Shown: positions 30,807-42,835 of the stretch, piece after piece
Layout: every line of letters starts with the position of its first letter
How positions within the stretch are numbered: position 1 is the first letter of the stretch
DNA from: Evernia prunastri
Taxonomy: Eukaryota; Ascomycota; Lecanoromycetes; Lecanorales; Parmeliaceae
NCBI GenBank assembly: GCA_003184365.1
Contig: NKYR01000072.1
Span: 1 to 64,000 of the forward strand
Reading direction: 5' to 3'
DNA length: 64,000 nucleotides
Position numbers and translations under genes: made by a program
Notes under the pieces: generated by a model
Database searches by the model: none
What the model saw: only the letters and a program-made list of their open reading frames with translations
What the model was told of the DNA's origin: nothing

Positions 30807-33800
30807 AGTTTTATCGAACAGGTGGCAGCGTAGTCTCTACAGCTGCGTCAGTCACGAAAGTAACGAAGGCAGAGGGGTTGAGGCTCTGTTTGATGTTGAA
30901 AAAGACCACGAGGGAGCGTCTGTTTTGATGGCAGAATACCGGCTGTTGCTACCGTTCCCTGAGATGATAGCAATGGATGATCTTTTTGACATGAGGGGCT
31001 AGGGATGCGGTCGTCTAAAGGAAAAGTCGGCCATTGATGCTCGTCTTCCATAAAGCTCCATGGTCGAATAAGAACATTTCTATCCCGGCTCCTCCACGAG
31101 AACCAACCATCGAAGAGCATTGAAGAGAACCAACCATTGAAAGTATGAAGCACGCCCTGCAGATTTATGTTGTTGGATGCGAGTGGACCAGTGGTTGGCT
31201 GGAGGGTCTCTATCCGCGCTGTCTCTTCCACAGACACAGTACAGAGTCACGGGTATATAATGCAGGTGTCTTTTGTGAATTGAGGGCCAGCAAGTCCCAG
31301 AGTAGTGGCCAACGCACACTCGGAATTGCATTGACGGCTCGTGGTTGGGCATCCATAAGAGGATCCACAATTCCCTGCACGGCATCAGCAGACAGCGTAT
31401 GAAACCAGCTCATGGCTCAAGTGCGTTAGTCGTCAGGAATTCTTTTGATTCGTTGCAGGGCCGTTTGCCAAAGATACTTTTTCTGCAATGTGCCCTAAGG
31501 GCGTGTGTTATCCACCTATGAAGACCACATGATCTGGCTGGCAATGCGGAGGTGAAAGATGTGCCTGCATACTAGGAAACTGGATGAGATTTTCTATTGC
31601 ATGAGAACGAGGGGTCGTTCGTCTCAACAGCAAAATGTCTGTCTAACAAGCCATAGAAAGATCGAGGATGAAGGATGAAGAGGTGATAGTTGAATCAAGA
31701 GTACAGTAAGTCAACAAAAGACTTTGCATGCCATGTATCACACTGTACGCGTTCTAGCTGCTCATCAAGCGGGGTGTATTATGCTTGTGTCATGGTAAAG
31801 TATTCAAAGCGGCTGGAACGGTGGCTGGCGCCAAGAATACCAGTCCGCTTTCCTTGTATGCTGTTAAATCTTCCCTTTTATCTGCATTTCTTTCAACCAG
31901 AGGCATCCCATCAACCATGGCGGGAGCCTTTAGCCTTGTGACCAAAGTATGCCTGTCTCTGTGCACATTTTTTGCGAGCTGTTATACTTGTACGAGTGAA
32001 TGCCTCACCATCCTAGCAAAATGAACTTGATTCCTTCGGCTTAGGACCAGCCAAGAAAGCGTCTGCATAACACCGCCGTTCACCATCGGCTCGACCGGCC
32101 GATGACTTCTTTCGACAAACCTGAGACCAAGATTAATCAAATGTATAACAGAATGGACGAAGGAAAAAGGGTTCCGTGTCACAATCTCGAGCGAAGTTCA
32201 CCAACCATGCCAGGCCTGGTGTCAATCGAACAACTATCTTTCAAAGATAAGAGAGTCAGATTACCTCGATTTTTCAAATACTGTAACCCACGTAACACGC
32301 TTCGTCCAGACATATGCGAGCGGCATGATGATGGACTTCGGTCTTGGACCAGGAACCCACGCTCTTACTGGAACGGCTGGAGCATCATTGGCTGATACAG
32401 TGATTAAGTAATGAACTTCGCATCACCACCTTGGGCAAGAGGTCTTACGCCACATTAGTGTGACAACTAAGATGTTAGCCCATACGCAAGACCAGTCGCG
32501 TGGCCTTTGGCTTTCGATGGCAGACTGCTCCTTCCAGATCCCAGCTCGCTCTATCAACTTCCTCCTCCCTTTGCTCTACCTTTTGGATGCAAAAGGTCAT
32601 TTTTAGGGCCGACGCAAAGTGCGTTCGCAAGCAAGAAGCATTGATAGTATACAGGATTAGTTGGCAGCATGTGTAAGTAGCTCCCCGTTTTCATTACCTG
32701 TTGTGGACCAGGCCTTGAGTCTTGAGAAACGTCTGGGGAGCTCCAAAATCCAGATGCACGCTAAGGCTCAGGAATATCCCTCAAACAGGCCGTACTGACT
32801 GAGAGACTGCCATCCAGGTCTCTTCAAGCTTGAAATCTTTGGATGCGGACATGTCAGTTATTCCATAGTGACCAGGTGTATACACGAACAGTTCCACTCT
32901 CTTCTTCGGCAGACGACAGACCCGGCCATCGACCCACCAGGTCTGACTCGGACGCCATTTGAAACATACTCATCTAAATTCTTGTGCTGTTCGTAATCCA
33001 TTCCTTCCACTCTCATCCTCATCTACCGTTGTCCTATTATGTTAGCAACGAGCACAACTCACAAGCTAAAGCTAAGAACTTGACTAAAATTCATTCATTA
33101 GCTGGCTGTAACACCATCTTCCAAGAGATTCGCCGGAGAGAGGCCGCCTTCACAATTGCGACAATGCGATACAGTCGACGATAGGACTTCTATCGAGCAT
33201 ACTGGAAAACATTACAAAGCCGATATTGTACACATACAAGGAGGAGAAAACACGAACCACCAAGCAACACTGATGGGGACTGGAGCAGCTCGAACAGTCG
33301 CTCGTATCTATAGTAAGACGATTCCATTCTTGATCGGCTTCACTAGGCTAATATGATCTATTTTAATCCCATCCAATTTCTCTTTTCACTAGGTCGCCGC
33401 GCAGCCTCTTCAAAACATCCAGGCCTTCCATTGAACCCTACACGTCAGGCAGGCAATAAGAGTATCGAGATCGATCAGGAGGTAGCTAAGATTCCGTCTT
33501 GTGGACTGGGTGTTCGGTGAGATCGGACATGTTTGGGTCTGCCTGATGTTGGCCGGGTTTGGATAATGGCTTTTTGAGACGGACTTATGTGTGCGGGAGG
33601 GAAGCGATCGCTTTTGGTAAGTCCACAGGGCATGGCCATTAGCCGTCGTTGAAACATTTACTAATACTTTGGAAGAGTAGCGGAACTACTGGAGTCAACC
33701 ACGTTTGACATCACTCGCGAGCTCCATTAGAATAATGCCAGAGTAAAACGCACTCTTGACCTAGACGCACTATATGACTGAGCACGCATCTCTTTATGGC

Positions 33801-34075
33801 TACAAGAAGCCAATTAGGGAAGCCTAAGGTGTTTTTGTAAGTGTCTTTTGTTTCCTTATCTTCGTATCAAGCATTACAGGGACCGTTTCCGGGCCTCAAG
33901 TCAGCAAATCCGTAATCGGAGGTCTTTTTGTGGCCGACTATAGGCTACGAGCTATAGCTCACTGAGTATCTGAAGACTTTTGGTGGTCAAGTACAGTAAT
34001 GCTGGATATCATATTCATTGAACAAGGAGCTACCTATTCCACAACGAGATCCTCCAGGACGGAACGCCAAACCCC
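30807..34075. other. Gene-poor stretch
   Basis: 3.3 kb in which I see no supported gene on either strand; open frames are below 130 codons, mutually overlapping and without recognisable motifs or convincing splice structure. Base composition is not as AT-rich as at 1-1.9 kb. Confidence 0.45.
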
Positions 34076-34986
34076 CTAATACCTAGGAACAGGATCCCTA
34101 TCCTTGGGATGAAGCACTTGGTTCTTTGGGTAAAAGACCGGATTCTTGGACACAAGCGCCTGGTTCTGCGGAATAGGGACCTGGCTCCTGAACCGTGCAA
34201 GCGCCTGCACGACCTTCCCCTCGTCATCCTTGCTCCATGACATCTCTCTATCCTTCATCGCTTGCCACGAGCGGATGCCGTTCGTGTGCATGTCCGGGTA
34301 CCGTTGCAGGAAGCGCCACAGCTCCGCGACGTCCAGCCAGGTCATATTGGCGCAGGGTCTGTGCAGCATGCTACGCCCGGATCCGGAGTCAGCAACGCTT
34401 TCCACTCGCCAAAGAGCATGCAGTCACGAAACAATTCTGAGTGATACAGAGACCGTTTCGCCTCCAAATTATTGTCTTGTGACTCAGGCTTGGGTCGCGG
34501 ATCGGGGGAAAGACTTCAGTGGGGAAAGGACGAACCTGAGCGCTCTTGCGATTTCGGCGTCGGACATGGCGTTGCATCGTTCGGGGAAGAGCTTGCAGCA
34601 GACTGGGGTCACGTTACGGAGTCAGTCGGCATTCCCTCGTCTCGAGACGAAGCGTTGATGAAGAGAATCTGACACGTTTGAGGAGTCACAAAAGGGGCTG
34701 GTGAGATAAAGCTTGCGACCGTGACATGTCGGCGCGGAATCGGGAACGCTGTTCGAGGAGGGAAAGGAAGAATGAGAATATGGCGCCTTACTGATCGAGT
34801 CCAGGTAGTCGCCGCGGCCCCAGAGAGTCCATTTTCGGGGCATGTCCAGGGTCTCGTCGATTGAGGCGGGGGTTTGCCGGTTGAGGTCTGTGCGGTCCAC
34901 CGGATCCGCTGGTCAGCTTTTTTTTGTTTTCAAGGGTCAAAGAAAGGGGAGGTTCGAGATGCACCTGGTATTGGTATGGGTTCCAT
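34076..34986 (-). pseudogene. Frameshifted remnant of an unrecognised intron-containing gene
   Basis: The 5' part has three well-spliced exons: 34965-34986, 34792-34908 and 34536-34602. They join in phase across introns of 56 and 189 nt with GTGCAT/GTAAGG donors and CCAG acceptors. The product begins MEPIPIPADPVDRTDLNRQT and continues with MPRKWTLWGRGDYLDS and KLFPERCNAMSDAEIARAL. Beyond 34536 the protein-like reading moves to another frame (AKRSLYHSELFRDCMLFGEW, then KALLTPDPG) and near 34355 to a third (MTWLDVAELWRFLQRYPDMH to the stop at 34076-34078), with no intron of normal size able to join them. I therefore read two frameshifts. A sequencing or assembly error is possible. I do not recognise the family. 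Confidence 0.4.
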
Positions 34987-35472
34987 GGTGAGAGCTTGAC
35001 TTGAGTAATTCCCATCTGCGGGGGACGGGGTTTGTGGAAAAGTCATGGCAGAGTGAAGTCTTGATGAAGAGTTTATTCAGTAGAATTTTTGAGCGGGGGG
35101 AAAGCCTTCCAGAGAGAAGACTTAGTAGTTGTCCCAAGTCTAGGAAATATGTTTATATGGTTTTTTTTGAATCACGGAAGAGAAAGGACGTCGCAATGTT
35201 TCTCGAGAAGTCCGGAGTTGAAGTCGGGTTCCGATTCATTCTTGAATGTTGATATGCATGTGACCGTAAGTTTAGCAGGAGAAATATTCGTGATCCGACT
35301 GGCTGGGAAGGTGAAAGCCGGGGCCATTTAATATCCGGGCAGAGTGAGAGGCGGTGCACGCATGAGGCGTTTGGCCACCGTCTGTTGAGTTGTTTTGTCC
35401 GGAGGAAAGTGGTAAACACGGGTAGTGATAAAAATCATAAATGTTTTTTCTATCATACAACGCTGGTCGAAC

Positions 35473-36300
35473 TCAATACAAACCATTCATTCCACGGGCC
35501 AAAACCATATCTCTTGTTACTCGCTCCTTTCTCACCGCACCCTCGGCTGACTCCTGCGCCCGAACCTCAGAATCGCCAGACCCACCAACCTCCGATCGTC
35601 CTTCTGCCCCATGCCTCGAGTCCAGGATCTCCTGCCACAGTAGCCGATCGGGTTGCGGCGCAGGGTCGGAATTGGCCTGGAAGAACCCGTAGAGCGCCGC
35701 GATGCCCAGATGAAGTGTACCGCCAGTGTGGGCGCCTCCTCAAGTCCCGCATGCTTTGCGACCCGGCGAATGGACTCTCGGAGAGGTCCTCGTGTTTCTC
35801 GAGGTAGTTATACACGTTAGTGACGTCCTCCGCATGGATGCCGTTTTTGTGTGCTGACTGGACGAGTTCCAGTGCGGCGGTGATGTCAATAACACGTGAA
35901 TGGTGTCAATCTCTCCACAAGAGGTACGCAATAATAGAGTAGACGTCCTCTGGGTGGTGCCAGGTATTCCAGTAGAGGTGAATATCGTTGGTTCGGCTGT
36001 AACCGAGGGTTGGCATGATCACCTGCTTGGTTTCGTATCTGAAGGTCGATAGACCATTGTTGAGAGATGTGATGCAGACAAGAGGTAAAGCTTGTGATCA
36101 CAGGCGTTGCGAGAGGTGGTACTTGCGCGGATCTTAAACAGTGGTGAGGGATAGTGGCGGTTGGTATTGAGAGCGAGTCGAAGTATTATGAGGTTCATGT
36201 TGCATGAAGATTCGTCCAGCTTCCTCACGAGACCCTGTTTCCAAAAATAGCTGCTATCAGAAGGCTCATGCATGAAATTGAAACTGTGTAGAGGAGACAC
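35473..36300 (-). pseudogene. Decayed unrecognised gene with three in-frame stops and two frameshifts
   Basis: One minus-strand frame reads like protein from about 36136 down to 35800 but is broken by stops at 36134-36136 (TAA), 36098-36100 (TGA) and 35906-35908 (TGA). Between them it encodes segments such as VIMPTLGYSRTNDIHLYWNT, then HHPEDVYSIIAYLLW, and later ALELVQSAHKNGIHAEDVTN. The protein-like reading then changes frame to SIRRVAKHAGLEEAPTLAVH and again to GIAALYGFFQANSDPAPQPD, ending at a stop at 35473-35475. Each stop could derive from CGA or CAA by one C-to-T change. The family is not recognised. The next remnant (34.1-35.0 kb) lies in the same orientation. Confidence 0.4.
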
Positions 36301-38817
36301 GATTGGCAGCGACCGTAGCCACATGCGACCGAGACGAGTACGCTGGAGATTCTGGTACTAGCTAAAGGCTATCAGGCGATGGCAGCCTGTCAAGAGCGAT
36401 CAAGCACCTATAGAAAGGTGAAGCGCTGAGGCCGGAAGTATCAAGGAAGGGTTGTTGATGGTTGGCCGGGGGGGGACCACCCACCAGTCTCCACGCTTAA
36501 AGCCATTTTAACCGCGGACGTAAGGTTCTTGCTCAGCGTCGTATTTTCCATTTATGTTACAGCAATTTCATCCGTTGCAGGGTCTCTGCGTGAAGTAAGG
36601 ACTTGCAGTTCTTATAATGATGCTTTGCACCTCTGGAAAGGAAGTGCAGGCTTGTTGGAAAAAAGATGCCGTTAGATTGCGTACAGAGGAGGTCTGCGGG
36701 GCTTAAACCCGTCTCCGTCTGCCTAGACAGTGACTAGATGACAGGAAGCTCTGACCCCAAGAGAAAGTCCAGGTACTTTATGTTACTTCCTAGCAAACAA
36801 AAAGTGAAGCAAGCGGTTAGCTACAGGAAGACAGTTGTCGACATCGTAGATTCTCGTCGATTCGTCAAGCTAGCACGGGGCAAACTTGAGGATCGAATAA
36901 ATGTGCAAACGGATAGAGGACTTGTTTGATGGCTTACTGGCTTGAAGAATTGTGTCGTGCATTAGCCTGATGCTGTGAGATTAGGAGCACGAGAACATTG
37001 TCATATCTTGATTCATTTTCGAAAAGGAAATGCGCCCTTGGATTTTGTAGCTCTGTAGGGATTTTACGAAGCTGAGGCAATCGTGGTCAGTAAGAGCCTC
37101 AAAGCCTCACCTCGCTCCGACAGGCTACCACAAGACGGTTAGGCTCATCAAGAGCGGTCTCGAAGCGACGGTAGGCATGGGGGTCTGATTGGAGGATGAT
37201 AATAGAAGCTCTGTAGATGTAGATCAGTAAGCAGCGGTTTGAAGCAAGTCTTTGACAGAAATGTGTTAAACCCAAGACCGTCCACAATGCAGCGCAATTG
37301 GGTCTCGGCAAACCCAAGGCATCCAACATCGGCTCCAGCACCGCCTTATCTTTCTCTGGAAAAAGAAGCTCCTAGCCAATAGATTCTGAATAAAGCAGCC
37401 CACTAGCTAAAAAGCAGGATGACCAATGGGAATTGAAATGAACAGTACCATGCTCATGGATGGCCTCCTTGTCCTTTCAGAAATTTGCTTGATAGATATA
37501 CAGCAGTCTCTTCGCTCCAATCCTCCACTCTCATACACTCATAACCAGGCACACAACCGAGAAACCTACCATATCCTGACCAAACACGCAAAGCCATCAT
37601 GTGCGAGTATCTGCAGGTCGTATATCGTTGCGGACATGACACCCTGGACATCCGCACTTGCAACCACGCCAAAGCCGGCGGGCACTGCAGAATAAAACAC
37701 TCTCGGTAGGCTCCCAAGTCATGTCCCCTTGCGGCTTCTTCTCCCACTGACTTGCAAGTGCAGGGAAGATCCCAATTGGAAGTGCAGTCAGTCTCAACCT
37801 GGGAGTAACTAAGGAGAGAAGGAGACTAACCCTCTCGATGCTAGGGGAATGCAGGTGGCAGGAAAGCTGGGGCAGACGAGCACAGGGAACCCACTGGGGA
37901 TTATACAGCAGAGGCCCACCTCGGTAGATGGCTTATGCTTCCATCGCGGAGGGAGAATGGCTTCGAAGAATAGCACCGTGGAGATTGGTACAAGGTGTAG
38001 TTGATGCAAGCATTTGCAGAAGATGTCGTGGAAATAAAAGCCATTCATGCCAGTGGTGGCGGCGATGCTGCCACAAGATAATCTAGTTGTTTCTCATGCC
38101 CTATTCCATATCTTGTGGAAATCATCCTCAGACACGATTCTACCCCTCTGCCGAGAACTCTGAGACTTCTTTTTTGCAAATGGATAGTCAAGAGCGAATC
38201 TTCTATGCGAAACTCGCAAATGGAGGCCCAATGACTGTACAAGAGCAGATTGACGAGGCCTGCCCACCGTATTCGGCTCGACAACGCCCCTTTGTGAGCT
38301 CGTAGAGACGCGAAATCTGATGCAGGATTGCAGAAAGCCTCCGTACCTGTAGGACACTGTTTGGCTTTGGCTGTCTGAACATTATCTCGAACAGCAGGTT
38401 CGAATACTAACATTCTCTGGTAGTGGACATCTGACGACTTCATGTCAAATACCATAAGAGGCGTTTATGATCTGTGGACTGTGCGGGAATCGTATAGCAT
38501 GCTGGTAAAAGCGATCCGGCAAATGAGTTGGCGAATGGAAGGCCGAGAAACACCTCGAATTCAATCTCCATAAACTCGGAGCTTGCTCGCTCGATGTTTG
38601 CTGCCGCTGCTGTTCGGTCCTTCTTTCTGTCTCCACATGAATCCACCTGACGCACGCATATCAACGTGGCTGACATGATCTCTCTATGTGACACGTACCA
38701 GAGATGCTACACCTTCAACTTGAGGACTAGTTAAGGTTAAGGCTTCCAGCGCTTTCTCACGCCGGGCCCACAGCCTGGCAGAGGAGCTTCTTAGCTTTAA
38801 TGGCGAAATCCGTGAAT
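36301..38817. other. Gene-poor stretch with possible minus-strand remnants
   Basis: 2.5 kb without a supported gene. Several minus-strand frames (38045-38455, 37454-37747, 37099-37341) contain protein-like patches such as MLDALGLPRPNCAALWTVLG, but I could not join them by splice sites into one product and recognise none. They may be further decayed genes. Confidence 0.35.
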
Positions 38818-40139
38818 CTAATTTTCAGCCTTTGCTCTTGCAGCTTCCTCATTGGCAACGAGCAGTTGAAGGTCCTGTATCTTTAGCCACTCTTTTACAC
38901 TCAGCATCACCTTGTCAAGCGATTCTCCTCCCTCTAGAACGTCATCAAGATTATGCAACGTGATTCCACTTCGATGATCTGTGACTCTCTGCTGACCCCA
39001 GTTATAGGTCCTGACTTTGTCACCACGACCCATTCTAGAGACTCCAACGATACTCAGACGTAGATGTGCCATCTCTTCTTCTCTTGCATCACGCCGTGCC
39101 TGAGCAAGCTTCGCTCTCAGGATCTGCCACGCTTTCGCACGATTTTGCTGCTGGGATCTCGAATCTTGTATGGCGACGACAGTATTGGTAGGCATATGCG
39201 TCAAGCGAATCGCGGAGTCTGTTGTGTTGACGTGCTGACCACCAGCGCCCCTTGCACGCATCACATCGGTTCTGACATCTGTAGGGTCAACATAATAATC
39301 GTTTGACGGGTCCTCGAAATGACTTTCCGCGAGCTCGCCTTCTCCTTGACTGGGAAAATTGGGCAACACTAGGACGGATACAGCACTCGTATGTGTCCTC
39401 CCCTTGACTTCAGTAGCTGGAATCCTCTGCACCCTGTGAACCCCAGACTCACATCTGAGCATGTCATATGCCCCCGGAGTTTCGATTTCTAAGACCGCCT
39501 CTTGGACTGAGTGCTCAAGACCATGGGTTTTTGTAGCATCAAATTTGAGAATGTTCACCCGGAGACCCTGCCGCCTGCAGTAGCCCTGGTACATCTGTAG
39601 CAGATCCCCAGCAAATATACCAGCCTCATCACCACCGGCTCCAGGCCGAATCTCAATTAAACATTGCATTTGGGCAAACGGATGCTCTGGAATCAAACTT
39701 GTCTGGAGGTCGCGCGAAAGCGATGAGAGTTGTTCTGCGGTTGCTTGCAATTCTTCTTCTGCAAGGGATCGTAGCTCTGAGTCGGTTGAAGGGTCTTTAA
39801 TAAGTTGCTGAAGCTCTGGCAAAGACTATTTGACTATTAGTGATTATGCATCTGTCTGGCTGGCTGGGGACGAACATTGCTCGCTGACTCCCAACCGTTC
39901 AAAGCCGTAGCGACAGCGACAAGAGACCCAGCTTTCCGAGCTATTTTAGGATCATACTCGCTGTCAAGCTGCTTCGAAAGCTCGGTATGTTCAGCCGCAA
40001 GAGCTTGAGCTCTCTCGAGTAAGGCGGGAGAGACGGTAGAGGGTGGGACAGTGCTTTGGTGACGTAGCCCACGCCATAGTAGATACCGACTGGTCGTTGC
40101 GAAGGGTTGTAGAGAAGCCCATCGTCGCGTGGTCAACAT
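38818..40139 (-). CDS. MRF1: Mitochondrial peptide chain release factor 1
   Basis: Two exons on the minus strand, 39876-40139 and 38818-39825, give 423 residues. Class I release factors read stop codons and hydrolyse peptidyl-tRNA on the ribosome. The catalytic GGQ lies in RARGAGGQHVNTTDSA (GGQ at 283-285). Other family signatures are IEIRPGAGGDEAGIFAGDLL, MLRCESGVHRVQRIPATE and KVRTYNWGQQRVTDHR. The N-terminus, MLTTRRWASLQPFATTSRYL, is Arg/Ser/Thr-rich without acidic residues, as in a mitochondrial targeting peptide. The 50-nt intron (donor GTTCGT, branch CACTAAT, acceptor ATAG) joins ESASN to SLPELQQLI in phase 0. Length matches fungal Mrf1. It is divergent from the gamma-glutamyltransferase-like gene, with 463 bp between starts. 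Confidence 0.95.
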
Positions 40140-40602
40140 GCTACAGAACTGGAGAAATGATTGGGTTCATGCAAGGGCGATAGGAGGCTAAAAAAAGTTG
40201 TCTCCTTAGGTACCTAATCCTTATCCAACACCTTAGAGTAGTTACCGCTCCGCTGGTTTTTAGCAGCCGCCCTCTCTGCCGGTTACAAACATGCACCTTC
40301 CACTCATATGCCTGTTCACCAGCCTTGCTACTCTAGAATAGTCAAGGCATCGCAAAATGATCTGTTGTCTCCAATAGAATCCTTATCTAACGTTCCCTTT
40401 AACCCTTTCTCACATGCCATCTGTGAGAACTAAGGAGGAATGACGTGTGCTGTTTGTCCCATTAGTAAACCCTACACTACTACAACCTCTCTTTCCCCAC
40501 CTTCCATTGTCAATAGATCTATCCATTCTTTACAAGGTAGAAAGTATTCGTGTTGCAGGAATAGTTTTATGCCTTGCCAATTGCTAAGCTGCTATACCCA
40601 CA
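40140..40602. promoter_or_regulatory. Divergent upstream region of MRF1 and the gamma-glutamyltransferase-like gene
   Basis: 463 bp without coding potential apart from a short unrecognised frame at 40440-40664 that overlaps the next gene in another frame. No distinct elements were recognised. Confidence 0.4.
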
Positions 40603-42482
40603 ATGCCTCTCGATGCCTCTGCAATCTATCCATCCTCAGATCCCGATTTTGTCTCCTTCCCTAGTCGTCGAAGCGTTGTCCATAGTGCGAATGGTATAAT
40701 TGCGTGCACCCAGCCCCTGGCTGCTCAAGCAGGCCAGAGAATACTGCGGGCTGGCGGAAACGCAGCAGATGCAGCCGTGGCCGTAGCAGCCGCCTTGAAT
40801 ATGGCGGAGCCCGCTTCCACCGGAATCGGGGGCGATATGTTTTGTCTCTTCTACAATTCTAAGACGAAGAAAGTGGAATCTATTAACGGATCTGGCCGTT
40901 CTTCGGGAAGCGGGTCAGTGGAACAAATGCGACAGGACCTAGGCATCAAGCCTGGGGAGCCCGGGGCTATCCCTATGACGAGCGTTCAGGCTGTTACTAC
41001 ACCAGGGGCCGCAGCTGGATGGATAGACACGATTGAGGGATTCGGTAGTGGAAAACTCAGCGTTGAAGATATTCTGACACCTGCGATTGAGCTTGGCGAA
41101 GAAGGGTTTCCAGTGGCGGAGCTCTCTTCGTCTTTCGTGAGGAACGGAATTGCATGAAAAGATGGATCGGTGCTAATCATTGATAGTGGTGCGCAAGCGA
41201 AAAGCACATCCGCAATGCTTCCCCCAATTTTGGTGAACTGTTGAAAACGGACAGCAAGGCACCAGACGGCAAACGAGCTCCTAGGCCGGGGGAATTGTTC
41301 TACAATCCAACCCTCGCTAATACGTTTCGACTTCTCGCCAAGAAAGGCAAAGCTGGATTCTATGAGGGTGCGGTAGCCGAAGCCCTAGTAAAAGTGGTTC
41401 AGGACCTTGGAGGTCACCTAACTCTCGAAGACCTGAAGTACCACGCCCAAACAGCGAGTGAAGAAACGAAACCAGTATCATTGATATTCAATGGCCAAGA
41501 TATCGGTGCTGTCCATGGTAAAGGTCTCAATGGACAACCTAGCCAAAGCAACCCATCCCACGGTGTGGAAGTTTGGGAGCACCCACCTAATGGTCAAGGA
41601 ATAGTTGCTTTGATGGCTCTTGGAATACTGGAAGAACTCGAGAAAGCCGGCAAGATTCGTAAATTCGCGGAAAACGAGCACAATTGTACGGAGTACCTCC
41701 ATGCGCTCATTGAAGCCCTCCGTATCTCCTTTGCGGACGGTGCCTGGTTCGTCGCAGACCCCAACGTCGTCACGGTACCAACTGAGAAACTGATCTCAAA
41801 GTCCTACCTTGCTGAACGCGCCAAACTTTTTGATCCCAAGAAGGCATCGCAGCGTCCAGTCCGCGGCTCACCAGCCCACAACCACAGTGATACCGTTTAC
41901 TTCGCCACCACTGACAAGGACGGCAACGGCTGCAGTTTCATCAACAGCAATTATGGTGGCTTCGGTACGTGCATCATTCCCAAAGGCTGCGGCTTCACCT
42001 TGCAAAACCGTGGTACGGGGTTCTCTTTAATAAAAGGCCATCCCAACATCTTCGCACCAAGGAAAAGGCCGTATCATACCATCATTCCATCTATGATCAC
42101 CAACCCAGGCGATGGTAGTTTACACTCCGTATTTGGTGTCATGGGTGGTTTCATGCAGCCACAAGGGCATGTCCAAGTGTTGTTGAATATGCTAGCTTTC
42201 AAGTATCAACCACAAGCTGCGCTAGACGCACCGAGATTTTGTTTAGGGGCTGGAATGCCTGATCAAGGCAATTTGCTGGAGACTATTTATCTTGAAGAAG
42301 GCATCAGCGAGAAGGTACAGAAGGGTCTGAGAGCATTGGGACATAATGTTGAAATGGTCAAAGGATATGAGAGGGGACTATTTGGCAGGGGACAAGTAAT
42401 CCGTTGTCATATGGAAGACGGGCGCCATATTTTCAGCGCTGGGAGTGATCCTAGAGGGGATGGGGCGGCATTCCCTGTGTGA
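40603..42482 (+). CDS. Gamma-glutamyltransferase family protein (Ntn-hydrolase), intracellular type
   Basis: Two exons, 40603-41136 and 41187-42482, give 609 residues. The family makes a proenzyme that cleaves itself before a threonine, which then acts as nucleophile on gamma-glutamyl bonds such as in glutathione. The large-subunit signature AGGNAADAAVAVAAALNMAE followed by PASTGIGGDMFCLFYN is clear. The cleavage-site threonine is T414 in HNHSDTVYFATTDKDGNG, followed by SFINSNYGGFGTCIIPKG. The C-terminal part, VFGVMGGFMQPQGHVQVLLN, is also typical. No signal peptide or anchor is present, unlike classical secreted or membrane gamma-glutamyltransferases, so it resembles the YwrD-like subgroup of uncertain physiological substrate. 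The 50-nt intron has donor GTGAGG, branch GCTAAT and acceptor ATAG, phase 0. Length fits the family (about 550-610). Confidence 0.9.
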
Positions 42483-42835
42483 CGGACTCGGCGGGACAAT
42501 AGTAATCTTGTACGTATACGCTTATTAAATGATCATTGAAACTCCTCGTAAGAGAAGCTCCCATTAGATCAGCGTTCGAGCAGTCTCGAAGGGAAGTAGC
42601 AGGTGTATTTTTAGCCGGATGGAAGGCGGAAAAAGCTGCTTTTTCTTTCACGAGGCTTGGCGTCGCGCTTCGCGTCTCGTACATCTAAATAAAGTAGACC
42701 ACCGTCACCCTGCTACGCAACGTTCGAAAGCACGACGGCTCCGCAACTGAAGTTTCGGCATGCTTACCATTAGCATTGTTGAGCATCTACCAGCCACTTC
42801 AGCTGCTGGTCTGAGGCCACAATACCTCTGCAATC
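42483..42835. other. Short intergenic region upstream of Arp1
   Basis: 353 bp; must contain the end of the upstream transcript and the Arp1 promoter. No element is distinct. Confidence 0.4.

Noticed and set aside
37099..38694. Possible third pseudogene on the minus strand
   Set aside because: Protein-like patches exist but could not be joined by frame or splice sites, so only the gene-poor note is given.
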